A model generated the notes under the pieces. The model did not search any database and had not been told where the DNA came from. It saw only the letters and a program-made list of their open reading frames with translations. DNA of 64,000 nt from NCBI GenBank assembly GCA_041984235.1, contig JBHIYN010000014.1, positions 62,001-126,000 of the forward strand. Reading direction: 5' to 3'. Positions 8,461 to 16,809 of the stretch are shown here, in pieces. Source of the DNA: JBHIYN01 sp041984235. GTDB lineage: Bacteria; Pseudomonadota; Gammaproteobacteria; Ga0077536. Position numbers and translations under genes: made by a program. Position 1 is the first letter of the stretch, and every line of letters starts with the position of its first letter.

Positions 8461-10565
8461 GTCAGGCGCTCCTTCAGGCGGCGCAGGGCATCGTAGACCG
8501 ACAGGTAGGCGCCGCGCAGCAGGCGCGGATTGGCGATCCGCAGGCGGTACATCATGCGTCGCGTGGACATCCAGTCGCGCTTGTAGGCATCGTCTCCGGT
8601 GAGGTAATCGACGGTGGTCACACCGTCATTCTCCACTACGTGGCGCAGCAGGTGCATCGTCAGCAGGGTGCCCGGCGAATATTCGGAGTAGTGCTGGTCG
8701 TAGGCCAGCTTGTAGATCGCCGCCGTGCGCTTGCAGACCAGCCAGATCTGCCCGGCCACCGGCGTCTCGTCGATGTACAGCAGGCCGAGGCGCAGCCAGC
8801 CGTTGCGCGAGGCCAGCGTCACCAGGCCGTCGATGAACCCGGCATAGGGCTCGTGCGGCTTCCAGCTGGCATCGTAAACGGCCCTGAAATCGTCGACCAC
8901 GGCGGCCGCTTCGCGCGGGCTGGTGACAATTGCGTAGCGGTAGCTGGCGGTACGCTCCAGCTTGCTCCGCTTGCGCTTGAGGGTGCGGCGGAGCAGGGTC
9001 GGCAGGCTCTCCGCGTAAGCGCCGATGTCCTCGATGTCGACCGACCAGTTGGCGGTCTCCTCGAAGCACGCCGAGGGCAGCAGGTAGCTCGCCGCGGCCG
9101 CGCGGAAGGCGTCGAGGTCGGCCCCGCCATGCAGCGGAAACAGGGTCAGGGCGGTCCAGTCCGAGCGCAGCGACAAGGCCGCGACGATGCGCCGAACAGC
9201 CGCCTCGCGCGAGATCGAGCCCTCGTTGACGACGAGATCGAAGCGCGGCGAGTAATAGTTGGCCAACACCATGAGCTCGCCGGCGCCGCCATCCGGCGGT
9301 GCGCTCGCGACACAGGGCAGGATGGCCTGCACCTCCTCGGCCTTGTTCGAGAGCACGAACAGGCGCAGGCTGCCGAGGTCCGCGCCGACGTGCTCGTAGA
9401 GATTCTGGTACCAGTCCAGCGACGAGAAAATCGCCTCCCGGCCGAACTCGTGCCACAGCCTGACGGCGTCCTTGGGCAGCGCCTCGAAGCTGTCGAACTG
9501 CTCCAGCGTGTAGTTGAGCTCGAGACTCTTGCGGCGCAGCAGCAGGCGCGAGACGTGCACGCCACGGCGGACGAACGCCGCCGGGTAGATACTGATGTTG
9601 CTGATCTCGCGGCTGCCGTCCGCCCAGTCGAGTTGCTCACGCTTGGCATTGGTATACATCTCGATCGTCTCGAGACGGGGATCGGCGAACAGGGCATGCA
9701 GCGTCTCGTACAGCGCCACGCGCCCGGGCGCGAAGCGGGAACGCTCCTCGTCGAAGGTCGTCTTCAGCATCACCAGCATGCGCCCCGAGGCCACCGCCAG
9801 GCGCGAGGCGACGAGCTGGCCCTCGAGGTAGAACTCGAAGGCGAACGCCTGGTTCCCGGCGGCGTACTTCGACAGCAGCGAGGCGTAGAACGCGCCCTGC
9901 GGATTGCTCGGGTGAATAGCGGTGCCGGCGCGCCCTTTCCAGCCGCTGCTTTCCAGCTCACCGTAGCGGATGAGCGCGCTCTGCACGTCATCGGGCTCGG
10001 TATGCACGACGAACTCGATACCGCTCTCCTCCTCGCAGCGGCGCCGGTAGCGCTTGATGTTGTCGCGCAGCTTCTTCGGTCGCTGCGACCAGAACTGCTC
10101 GAACGTCTGACGGGTGAGAACGTTGGTGGTGACGCCGTAGACGCTGCGTTCGACCGGCCCCTCGTCCTGAAACGTCGCGCGGAAATAGTCCGGGTCGACG
10201 TTGAACAGGTCGAGCCTCAGGCAGCGCCGGGAAATGCCCGCGAGCATGGCGCCGGTGTCGATCGCCTCGCCGGGATGGACCAGCAGCGGCGCGATCTGCG
10301 ACTGCCCCGGCGCAAACGTCCCGAACACACCGGCGCGCCGCGGCTCGACGATCATCATCACGCGATCTTCCTCGCGCGTGCCGAAACGCAGCAGCCTGAG
10401 GTCGCGGTTGCCGAAATGCTCGATGCTCGAGCGCACGAAGCGCGAATCGAGCATCGGGTGTCCGCCGTAATGGTGGTCGATGAATTCGTCCCAGCGGTCC
10501 CATACCGGATCGTCCCCCGCGCCGATGTCGGAGGTCCTCCAGGTCGTCTTCGCGGTTGTGCTCAT
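8457..10565 (-). CDS. Double GNAT (CelD/BcsL-like) acyltransferase fusion
   Basis: This 702-residue protein contains two tandem GNAT-fold domains of the CelD/BcsL (FemAB-related) type; single-domain members are about 350-400 residues. The first half has the basic helix FWSQRPKKLRDNIKRYRRR near residues 158-176 and NAKREQLDW near 306. The second has LPTLLRRTLKRKRSKLER near 521-538, the acyl-CoA-binding segment DQHYSEYSPGTLLTMHLL near 623-640, and DYLTGDDAYKRDW near 653. It likely transfers an acyl or aminoacyl group to a sugar. The ATG giving MSTTAK was preferred over one 16 codons upstream because the latter overlaps the DegT gene. Confidence 0.8.
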   Translation of the reverse strand: MSTTAKTTWRTSDIGAGDDPVWDRWDEFIDHHYGGHPMLDSRFVRSSIEHFGNRDLRLLRFGTREEDRVMMIVEPRRAGVFGTFAPGQSQIAPLLVHPGEAIDTGAMLAGISRRCLRLDLFNVDPDYFRATFQDEGPVERSVYGVTTNVLTRQTFEQFWSQRPKKLRDNIKRYRRRCEEESGIEFVVHTEPDDVQSALIRYGELESSGWKGRAGTAIHPSNPQGAFYASLLSKYAAGNQAFAFEFYLEGQLVASRLAVASGRMLVMLKTTFDEERSRFAPGRVALYETLHALFADPRLETIEMYTNAKREQLDWADGSREISNISIYPAAFVRRGVHVSRLLLRRKSLELNYTLEQFDSFEALPKDAVRLWHEFGREAIFSSLDWYQNLYEHVGADLGSLRLFVLSNKAEEVQAILPCVASAPPDGGAGELMVLANYYSPRFDLVVNEGSISREAAVRRIVAALSLRSDWTALTLFPLHGGADLDAFRAAAASYLLPSACFEETANWSVDIEDIGAYAESLPTLLRRTLKRKRSKLERTASYRYAIVTSPREAAAVVDDFRAVYDASWKPHEPYAGFIDGLVTLASRNGWLRLGLLYIDETPVAGQIWLVCKRTAAIYKLAYDQHYSEYSPGTLLTMHLLRHVVENDGVTTVDYLTGDDAYKRDWMSTRRMMYRLRIANPRLLRGAYLSVYDALRRLKERLT

Positions 10566-10572
10566 TCGCGGG

Positions 10573-11730
10573 TCACGCAAGGGTCTGCCGGAGTCGGGTG
10601 ACGAGCCGGGCAAGGTGGGCGTCGCTCAGGTCCTGGTGACAGGGTACCTGCACGAGGCTCTCCCGGTATTCGGCACTCACCGCGCAATCTGTAGGCACGA
10701 TTTCCTCCCACCGGTACAGGGGGATGCCGCTGTTGCGCAGGGCGGCGAACTGGCGCCGCGGGTGGTGCAGCACCAGCGGAAAGACATAGGGCACGTCATG
10801 CGCGCCGAGCCGCGGCGCCAGCGGGTGGGCGGCGAGGCCGCTCGCGGTGGCCTCGGCCAGCCGCGCGTAGAGCTCACGGCGGCGGGCCGGGAACGTGCGC
10901 CGGCCGACCAGGCCGAGCAGCCGGGCCGTGCTCCAGGTGACCGAGCGACCGACCGCCGCGGGGTCGAAATAGCGGTATTCGCGGGCTCCTGGGGTGTCCT
11001 GCGCCGGTGCCGTCGGGACCCGGCGCCGCCAGCGCGAACGGAGATCGGCGAGATCGCTCAGCCAGGCCAGTGGGGCCAGGGCGCCGGCAGCGCGGGCGCG
11101 CTCCAGCGCGGCCAGCGCCAGGCGCGCGTCGGCACCACGCGGGGCCCGCCCGGGGCGGTAGTCGGGTGGCGGCCGCGCCGCGGGAAAGCGCACCACCCCG
11201 CCCTCCTCCAGCGCGAAGAACTTCACCAGGCTCGCCACCGCGTAATCGGTGGCCGGTACGCGCGGCAGGGCGTAGTAGGCATGCGCGCAGTCATGGACGA
11301 TGGCGACCCCGCGCGCGCGCAGCGCGTCTGCCAGCGCGTCGAGGTGCGCAGGGTCGAGACCGAAGTAGCGCACGAACACGACCGCGCGGGTCGCGTCCCG
11401 CAACCGGCTCATGAGCTCGTCCACGCGCGGCTCGAGGCCGGCGTCGACCGGGTAGTAGTCGACCTGCGCCCCGCACGCGACGAACGGCTCGACCAGGCTC
11501 GGGCAGTGATAGGCGGGCAGCAGCACGCGGTCTTCGGGGCCGAGCGCGAGGTCGCTCGCCACCGCGGCGAGGGCGACGCGGCCGCTCACCGTCAGTTGCT
11601 CGCCATCGCCGGCAGCGACCGGCATGCGGTCGCCGCGCAGCAGCCGCCAGCTCAGATGGGGGCGTAGCGGGATGTCCGGTGCCGGAAAATCACCGGCGTC
11701 GGCCAGCGGTGCCAGGAATTCCGCCTGCAT
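10573..11730 (-). CDS. DegT/DnrJ/EryC1-type PLP aminotransferase
   Basis: This is a 385-residue aspartate-aminotransferase-fold enzyme of the sugar-aminotransferase type. PLP-binding residues can be read as Asp147 (VHDCAHA) and the Schiff-base Lys170 (SLVKFFALEEGG). The segment LLPAYHCPSLVEPF near residues 70-83 is the usual cofactor-phosphate region. It differs considerably from the DegT protein at 23669-24781, so its substrate is probably different. It lies 7 bases upstream of the double-GNAT gene, which suggests that the amino group it installs is then acylated by that protein. Confidence 0.82.
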   Translation of the reverse strand: MQAEFLAPLADAGDFPAPDIPLRPHLSWRLLRGDRMPVAAGDGEQLTVSGRVALAAVASDLALGPEDRVLLPAYHCPSLVEPFVACGAQVDYYPVDAGLEPRVDELMSRLRDATRAVVFVRYFGLDPAHLDALADALRARGVAIVHDCAHAYYALPRVPATDYAVASLVKFFALEEGGVVRFPAARPPPDYRPGRAPRGADARLALAALERARAAGALAPLAWLSDLADLRSRWRRRVPTAPAQDTPGAREYRYFDPAAVGRSVTWSTARLLGLVGRRTFPARRRELYARLAEATASGLAAHPLAPRLGAHDVPYVFPLVLHHPRRQFAALRNSGIPLYRWEEIVPTDCAVSAEYRESLVQVPCHQDLSDAHLARLVTRLRQTLA

Positions 11731-11780
11731 GCTTCAGCGCAGCCGCGCGCCGTGCCCGGCGCCGGCGCGAATCGGGCGGT

Positions 11781-12515
11781 TCAGGTATCCCAGTAGCCCA
11801 GGGATTTCAGGCGCCGCTTGAGACCGGGCAGCGGATAGCCGAGGCGATAGGCCTCCTCCGCCTGCACGCGCGCCTCGACGTAAGCCTTCTGCCGCAACAG
11901 CACCAGGCCGAGGAAGTAATGCATCTCGGCGGTCGGCTCCTCGACCGTGGTCAGCCCCTGCTCGAGGACTTCGCGGGCGCGGTCGAATTTCTTCTCGCGG
12001 TAGAGATAGGTCGACAGTACGGCATAGCCTTCCGCCATCTCCGGCGCCTCCCGAACGATCTCTTCCATGCGCGCAAGCGCCCGCTCGGTGTTGCCGGCGC
12101 TGTAGTCCGCCCGCGCCATGACCATCTTCAGCTTGTGTGCGACCGGGTGATCCCCCGGCGTGCGCCCCAGCGAGTAGGTCGCCTCGTCGACGGCGCGCGA
12201 AACGGCGAAGTCGTGCTGCTGGGCGTTCTTCCCCTCGAGGCGTTCCGCGCGCTGAATCCAGATCATGCCGGCGCAGCCGTGGTGGATGTTGGTCCAGGTC
12301 TGGATCCCGAGCAGGCCCTGCCACTGGGTGATCATGTCCTTCGAGACGAAGCGGCGGTACGGCGAACGCTCGCCGACCTGCGTGATGACGTACTTGGCCT
12401 TGCAGTAATCCGGCCAGGTTTTCCACTCGGCGGCCGTCGGCCTGAAATCGTAGGCCTGCGCCGTCGCCGTGCACAGCAGCATGACCGCGCCGACGCGAAG
12501 TGCATTTCCGATCAT
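11781..12515 (-). CDS. Periplasmic TPR protein
   Basis: This 244-residue protein has a signal peptide (about residues 1-21, ending ATAQAYDF) and tetratricopeptide-like helix pairs between about residues 125 and 230 (for example ARADYSAGNTERALARMEEI and YLYREKKFDRAREVLEQGL). The Trp-rich N-terminal part (EWKTWPDYCKAKY) is unassigned. A perfect Shine-Dalgarno AGGAGGT lies just upstream of the ATG. The protein probably scaffolds a periplasmic export or modification complex. It sits between the asparagine-synthase-like gene and the DegT gene in one operon. Confidence 0.75.
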   Translation of the reverse strand: MIGNALRVGAVMLLCTATAQAYDFRPTAAEWKTWPDYCKAKYVITQVGERSPYRRFVSKDMITQWQGLLGIQTWTNIHHGCAGMIWIQRAERLEGKNAQQHDFAVSRAVDEATYSLGRTPGDHPVAHKLKMVMARADYSAGNTERALARMEEIVREAPEMAEGYAVLSTYLYREKKFDRAREVLEQGLTTVEEPTAEMHYFLGLVLLRQKAYVEARVQAEEAYRLGYPLPGLKRRLKSLGYWDT

Positions 12516-12575
12516 CTCGCACCTCCTGCTATCCGGTTCCTGAATACGCCGTGACGTCGGAGTTTCCTGCCAATC

Positions 12576-14381
12576 CTAACGCTTATGCGCATCGAGCCAA
12601 AGCTCGAGCATGCTCAGAATCCACAGCAGTTCACCGTAATAGCCCGCCGCGTCGTGGCGGAACAGGCGCTCGGCCTCATCCAGGAAATCCGTTGCAAAAA
12701 TTTGCCTTTGGCGCAGGCCGGCCAGGGCGTCGGCGGTAAGCCGCGCGAGACCGTCGTCGTTGCGCATCCACACCCCGAACGGCAGGCCGAAGCCGTGCTT
12801 TGACTTGTCGATGATGGCGCGCGGCAGGAACTCGCCCACCGCACGCTTGTAGTAGCCGCGCAGCTCGCCGCCCGGCAGCAGTGTCTCGGTGGACAGCCGA
12901 CAGGAGAAATCCACCACGCGGCGGTCCAGCATCGGGTAGGTGACCTCGACGCCGGCCAGGTCGCACATGTTGTTGACCTTGACCAGGTCGTTGTCGGCCA
13001 GGGTGAACTTCCAGTCGAGGTAGAGCATGCGCTGCAGCGCCGAGGCGGCTGCCGGCTCGGCGTAACGCGCACGCCACAGCCGCCATGGATTGGCCGTGTC
13101 GACCTGCCCCAGCCAGGTCCCGTCGAACACCGTCGCGGGCTCGAAGCGGTTGAGGAAGTTGTAGGACTGCAGGCGGTCCGGCAGCCCCATCCTGGCCTGG
13201 CGGATATAGCTCGCGCCCTTGCGCGCGACGGGCAGCCGCTCCAGCACGGGCGCGATGCGATACCCAGCCTCGATCGCCGCACGCAGCAGGCCCGGCACGC
13301 GGAACCAGGTCTCGAACACGTTCTGAGCGGTATAGCGGGTGTTGCCGGCGAAGAGCTCGTCACCACCGTCGCCCGCCAGCATCAAATCGACGCCGTGGCC
13401 GCGCGCGAGGCGGGCGCAGTAATAGGCCGGCACCACCGACGAGTTGCCGAACGGCTCGCCGTAGTGTGCCGCGATGCGCGGCAGGATGTCGGTGACGTCG
13501 GCCGGGACGACGAAGTACTCGTGGTGGCGGGTCGCGAAGTGGTCGGCCGCGATCCGCGCAAAGCCCGACTCGTCGTAGCCCTCGGCATCGAAGCCGATGG
13601 TGAAGGTGCGCGCCTCGGCGGTGCTGCGCGCGAGCATGCCGGCCACGCTGGAGCTGTCCAGCCCGCCGCTCAGGAAGGCGCCACAGCCGGGCGTCACGCG
13701 CTCGGCGACCGCGCCCTCCAGCGCCTCGAGCAGCGCCGCAGGTGGCGGTGCGTCCGCGGCCGCGCTGCTGAACGTCGGCCGCCACCAGGGCGTCGCGTCC
13801 AGGCGCTCCCCGTCCCAGGTGAGCTGCTCGGCCGGACCCAGCTTGCGTATGCCGCGGTAGATGGTGCGGGGCGCCGGAATGCAGTGGAAGAAGACGTAAT
13901 CGTAGATGGCCTGGGGATCGACGTCGTACCGCGCCGCGTCCTCGGACTCGGCCAGGGCCACCAGGTCGGTGGCGAACTCGATGCGACCCGCGCCGGCGTC
14001 CACGTACAGCGGGCAGGCGCCGAACCGATCGCTGGCAAGCACGAGGCGACCGTCGCGCCCGTCCCACAGCACCGCGAGGAAAGGCCCCTCGAAGTCCTGC
14101 AGCGCCAGTGTGCGCCCGGCGCGCCAGCCGTCGGCGAGGCGCCCGAGCACGGACGAATCCGGCTGCCAGGCCTCGATCCGCGGCCGGAAGACCAGCACCT
14201 CGACCTCGCCCGCCGTCGCCCGGTGCACGCGGCAGCCGGCGCAGGATACCTGCAGCGGACCGCAGGCCTGCACGGACGTCTCCGCGGCCAGCGCCGTACG
14301 GCGCTCGGCGGCCATGGCGGCGACCCGCGCAAGCGCACGCGCGGGTGCTTGCCGATCGAGGCTTCCGGCAATGAAAATCAT
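12576..14381 (-). CDS. Asparagine-synthase-like protein lacking the N-terminal nucleophile Cys
   Basis: This 601-residue protein has the two-domain architecture of asparagine synthetase B. An N-terminal Ntn-hydrolase-like glutaminase domain (ASDRFGACPLY near 117) is followed by an ATP-pyrophosphatase synthetase domain with SGGLDSS at 238-244 and GDGGDELFAG further on. The start gives MIFIAG instead of the MCG of active glutaminases, so the Cys2 nucleophile is missing. It would then depend on free ammonia or another amine nucleophile, as beta-lactam synthetase does. The longer open frame upstream (49 codons) contains no Cys-initiated homology and overlaps the divergent promoter region. It is the first gene of the minus-strand operon. 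Confidence 0.85.
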   Translation of the reverse strand: MIFIAGSLDRQAPARALARVAAMAAERRTALAAETSVQACGPLQVSCAGCRVHRATAGEVEVLVFRPRIEAWQPDSSVLGRLADGWRAGRTLALQDFEGPFLAVLWDGRDGRLVLASDRFGACPLYVDAGAGRIEFATDLVALAESEDAARYDVDPQAIYDYVFFHCIPAPRTIYRGIRKLGPAEQLTWDGERLDATPWWRPTFSSAAADAPPPAALLEALEGAVAERVTPGCGAFLSGGLDSSSVAGMLARSTAEARTFTIGFDAEGYDESGFARIAADHFATRHHEYFVVPADVTDILPRIAAHYGEPFGNSSVVPAYYCARLARGHGVDLMLAGDGGDELFAGNTRYTAQNVFETWFRVPGLLRAAIEAGYRIAPVLERLPVARKGASYIRQARMGLPDRLQSYNFLNRFEPATVFDGTWLGQVDTANPWRLWRARYAEPAAASALQRMLYLDWKFTLADNDLVKVNNMCDLAGVEVTYPMLDRRVVDFSCRLSTETLLPGGELRGYYKRAVGEFLPRAIIDKSKHGFGLPFGVWMRNDDGLARLTADALAGLRQRQIFATDFLDEAERLFRHDAAGYYGELLWILSMLELWLDAHKR

Positions 14382-14540
14382 GATCTGCGCAGGGCTTGCG
14401 AGAAGGCGTGAGCGAGTGAGCCGAAGCGGCTGTCCGGGCAGTATAAATGATATGCTCGGCGCTTCGGCGCCCGACTCCTGAAACCGCGCTTTCGCGCGCT
14501 CTCGCCGTGGAGCCCCGCGGCGGCGCAACGCTCATACATC
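14382..14540. promoter_or_regulatory. Divergent promoter region between asparagine-synthase-like and deacetylase genes
   Basis: This 159-base gap separates two divergently transcribed genes and contains an AT-rich patch in a GC-rich setting. On the minus strand TATACT (bases 14445-14440) fits a -10 box. On the plus strand TGATATGCT (14448-14456) fits an extended -10. Neither has a good -35. A 5-bp GGCGC stem with a TTCG loop (14458-14471) follows in the plus-strand leader. Function is inferred from position and motif only. Confidence 0.35.
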
Positions 14541-15494
14541 ATGTTCGATTTCACCTTCAGAACGGTCCTCGGCGCCGCCGGCCTGGCCCAGCGGCGGCTC
14601 TCGATCGTGCTCTTCCATCGCGTCCTCTCCGCGCCCGATCCGCTGCTGGCGAGCGAGCCCGACAGCGCACGCTTCGCCGAGCAGGTCGGCTGGCTGAGCG
14701 CGAACTTCAACATTCTCACCGTGCGCGAGGCCGCCGAGCGCCTGTTCGCGGGCACCCTGCCGCGACGGGCGCTGTGCATCACCTTCGACGACGGCTACCG
14801 TGACAACGCCGACAATGCGCTGCCCGTGCTGCAGCGCTGCGGTGTGCCGGCGACGTTCTTCGTCACCACGCACTACATGGACGGCGGCATGATGTGGAAC
14901 GACCGCGTGATCGAGGCGATTCGCGCCTGGCCGGAGCCGGAGCTCGATCTCGGCACCGGTGCCGGCGGGCGCATGATGCTGCCCGCCGAGCGCGGCGCCG
15001 CGGTGGACCCCGCCCTGGCCGGTCTCAAGTACCAGCCCTTCGCCGAACGCGAGCGGCTCGCCAGCGCGCTGCTCGAACGCAGCGGCGCCAGCGAGCGGCG
15101 GCTGATGATGAACCCCGCGGAGATCCGCCGGCTCGCCGACGCCGGCATGGAGATCGGAGGCCACACCGAGTCGCACCCGATCCTGTGCGCGATCGACGAC
15201 GCCGAGGCGCACCGCCAGATCGCGGCCAACAAGTCGACCCTGGAAGACATCCTCGGCGAGCCCATCGTGACCTTTGCCTACCCCAACGGGCGGCCGCACC
15301 GCGACTACGACGCGCGCCACGTCGCCATGCTGCGCGAGTGCGGCTACCGCTACGCGCTGACCACCGCGCCGGGCACGGCGCGCAGCGACAGCGATCCGTT
15401 GCAGATCCCGCGCTACACGCCGTGGAACCGCACCAAGGGCAAGTACCTGGTGCGCATGCTGCAGAACTACTTCCGCGACGCGGAGTGCGCCTGA
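14541..15494 (+). CDS. NodB-type polysaccharide deacetylase
   Basis: This 317-residue protein of the carbohydrate esterase 4 family removes N- or O-acetyl groups from polysaccharides. The metal-binding motifs TFDDGY (near residue 80) and HTESHP (near 211) are present, as is the later YPNGRP motif. No clear signal peptide is seen, which is common in enzymes acting on nascent or lipid-linked glycans. It differs from the XrtA-core deacetylase at 60966-61907. Its 3' end overlaps the convergent glycosyltransferase gene by 28 bases. Confidence 0.87.
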   Translation: MFDFTFRTVLGAAGLAQRRLSIVLFHRVLSAPDPLLASEPDSARFAEQVGWLSANFNILTVREAAERLFAGTLPRRALCITFDDGYRDNADNALPVLQRCGVPATFFVTTHYMDGGMMWNDRVIEAIRAWPEPELDLGTGAGGRMMLPAERGAAVDPALAGLKYQPFAERERLASALLERSGASERRLMMNPAEIRRLADAGMEIGGHTESHPILCAIDDAEAHRQIAANKSTLEDILGEPIVTFAYPNGRPHRDYDARHVAMLRECGYRYALTTAPGTARSDSDPLQIPRYTPWNRTKGKYLVRMLQNYFRDAECA

Positions 15495-16672
15495 GCCGCG
15501 TCGCGCAGGCGCGAGAAGAGCTCGAACTGCCCGCGGCTGGTGTCGGCCCAGCTGAAGCCCTCGGCGTAGGCGCGCGTCGCGGCGCGCGCCGGCGGGTCGG
15601 CCAGCAGCCGCGCTATGCCCGTGCGTATGCCGTGCGCGGAGCGTTCGTCGACGAGGACCCCGGCGGCCGGCGCGGCCACCACCTCGGGCGTACCCCAGAC
15701 CCGCGTTGCCACCACCGGCGTGCCGCAGGCCATCGCCTCGAGCAGCACGTTGGCCCAGCCCTCGCGGCTCGACGCGAGCACCAGGGCGTCGGCCGCGGCG
15801 TAGTAGTCGGGCAGCTCGGTCTGCGCAACGAGGCCGACCAGGCGCACGCGATCGGCGACGCCGTGCTCACGCGCCAACCTTTCCAGCAGCGCCCGATCCG
15901 GGCCGTCGCCAACGATCAGCAGGGTATGCCCGGGCAACGCTGCCAGGGCCTCGATCACCAGGTGGTGGCCCTTGAGCTCGATCAGATTACCCACGCTGAG
16001 CAGTACCGGACCGTCGACACCGAGCGCGCGCCGTCGCGCTGCGCGGTCGCCCGGGGTGAAGCGCTCGAGGTCGACACCGTTGCGCAGCACCCGGATACGG
16101 GCGGCATCGATGCCCAGCTCGACCAGCGGCTCGCGCAGCGCCGCGGCCACCGTGACCAGGCCGTCGGCGCGCTCCGCGGCCCAGCGGATCCAGCGCCGCG
16201 GCAGTGCGTGAGCCGGCATCAGCGTGAGATCGCTGCCGCGCGCCGAGATACAGACCGGAATGCCCAGCTCGCGGCCGATCATGACCGCGGCGACGCCGTC
16301 CGGGTAGAAGAAATGCGCGTCGATGACGTCGATCGGCTGCGCGGCATGCAGGCGCCGCACCAGCCCGCGGGTCGCCGCCCACAGCAGCGGTGGCGACACG
16401 TGCCAGCTCAGCCTGGGGATCACCGGGTAACGCGGGTGCCACACCGGTACGCCGGCGTTGTCCTCCTCGCGCGGGACCTGCGCGTAGATACCGTAGAGTC
16501 CGAAGCGCTCACCGCTGAAGGGGAACCAGGGTACCGGCGCCACCACGCGCGGCTGCACCGGATGATCGGCGACCAGGTAGCGCAGCCGCCGCTCGATGAA
16601 AATGCCGTGACGGGGCTGCCGCGCATTGGGGAACAGCGACGTATAGGTCAGCAGCGAGACAGGTGCCGTCAC
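15467..16672 (-). CDS. Family 4 glycosyltransferase
   Basis: This 401-residue GT-B retaining glycosyltransferase has the donor-binding features of family 4: VLSVGNLIELKGHH, LLIVGDGPDR and the E-x7-E-type segment SSREGWANVLLEAMACGTPVV (interrupted here only by family variation). The start is GTG. Its 5' side faces the large secreted PA14/DUF6701 gene across a 137-base gap. The donor sugar cannot be told from sequence. Confidence 0.87.
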   Translation of the reverse strand: MTAPVSLLTYTSLFPNARQPRHGIFIERRLRYLVADHPVQPRVVAPVPWFPFSGERFGLYGIYAQVPREEDNAGVPVWHPRYPVIPRLSWHVSPPLLWAATRGLVRRLHAAQPIDVIDAHFFYPDGVAAVMIGRELGIPVCISARGSDLTLMPAHALPRRWIRWAAERADGLVTVAAALREPLVELGIDAARIRVLRNGVDLERFTPGDRAARRRALGVDGPVLLSVGNLIELKGHHLVIEALAALPGHTLLIVGDGPDRALLERLAREHGVADRVRLVGLVAQTELPDYYAAADALVLASSREGWANVLLEAMACGTPVVATRVWGTPEVVAAPAAGVLVDERSAHGIRTGIARLLADPPARAATRAYAEGFSWADTSRGQFELFSRLRDAAQAHSASRK

Positions 16673-16748
16673 GCGCCACGCCCGTCCCGCGCCGGGTCCT
16701 GCGCCGTCGCATACCGCCCGCGCTTGCTCGCTAACGTGATCAAATTGG

Positions 16749-16783
16749 CGTCGTAACCATTCGTCGTAACTGATAATAATACT
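16749..16783 (+). promoter_or_regulatory. Direct repeat CGTCGTAAC x2 next to an AT-rich -10 region
   Basis: Two identical 9-base copies of CGTCGTAAC (16749-16757 and 16762-16770) are spaced 13 bases apart. They are followed at once by TGATAATAAT, which resembles an extended -10. This is an AT-rich pocket 27-61 bases before the start of the 1386-residue secreted protein. The arrangement suggests a promoter with a tandem activator or repressor site. The cognate regulator is unknown and none is encoded nearby. Confidence 0.35.
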
Positions 16784-16809
16784 AGGACCTGTTGAACACG
16801 GAAGGCGCG

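Noticed and set aside
8640..10601. Plus-strand frame of 653 codons opposite the double-GNAT gene
   Set aside because: It is a shadow of a well-supported gene: its composition is skewed and it has no motifs.
14458..14471. GGCGC-TTCG-GCGCC hairpin as a terminator
   Set aside because: The stem is only 5 bp, there is no T-run, and it lies in a divergent promoter region rather than after a gene.
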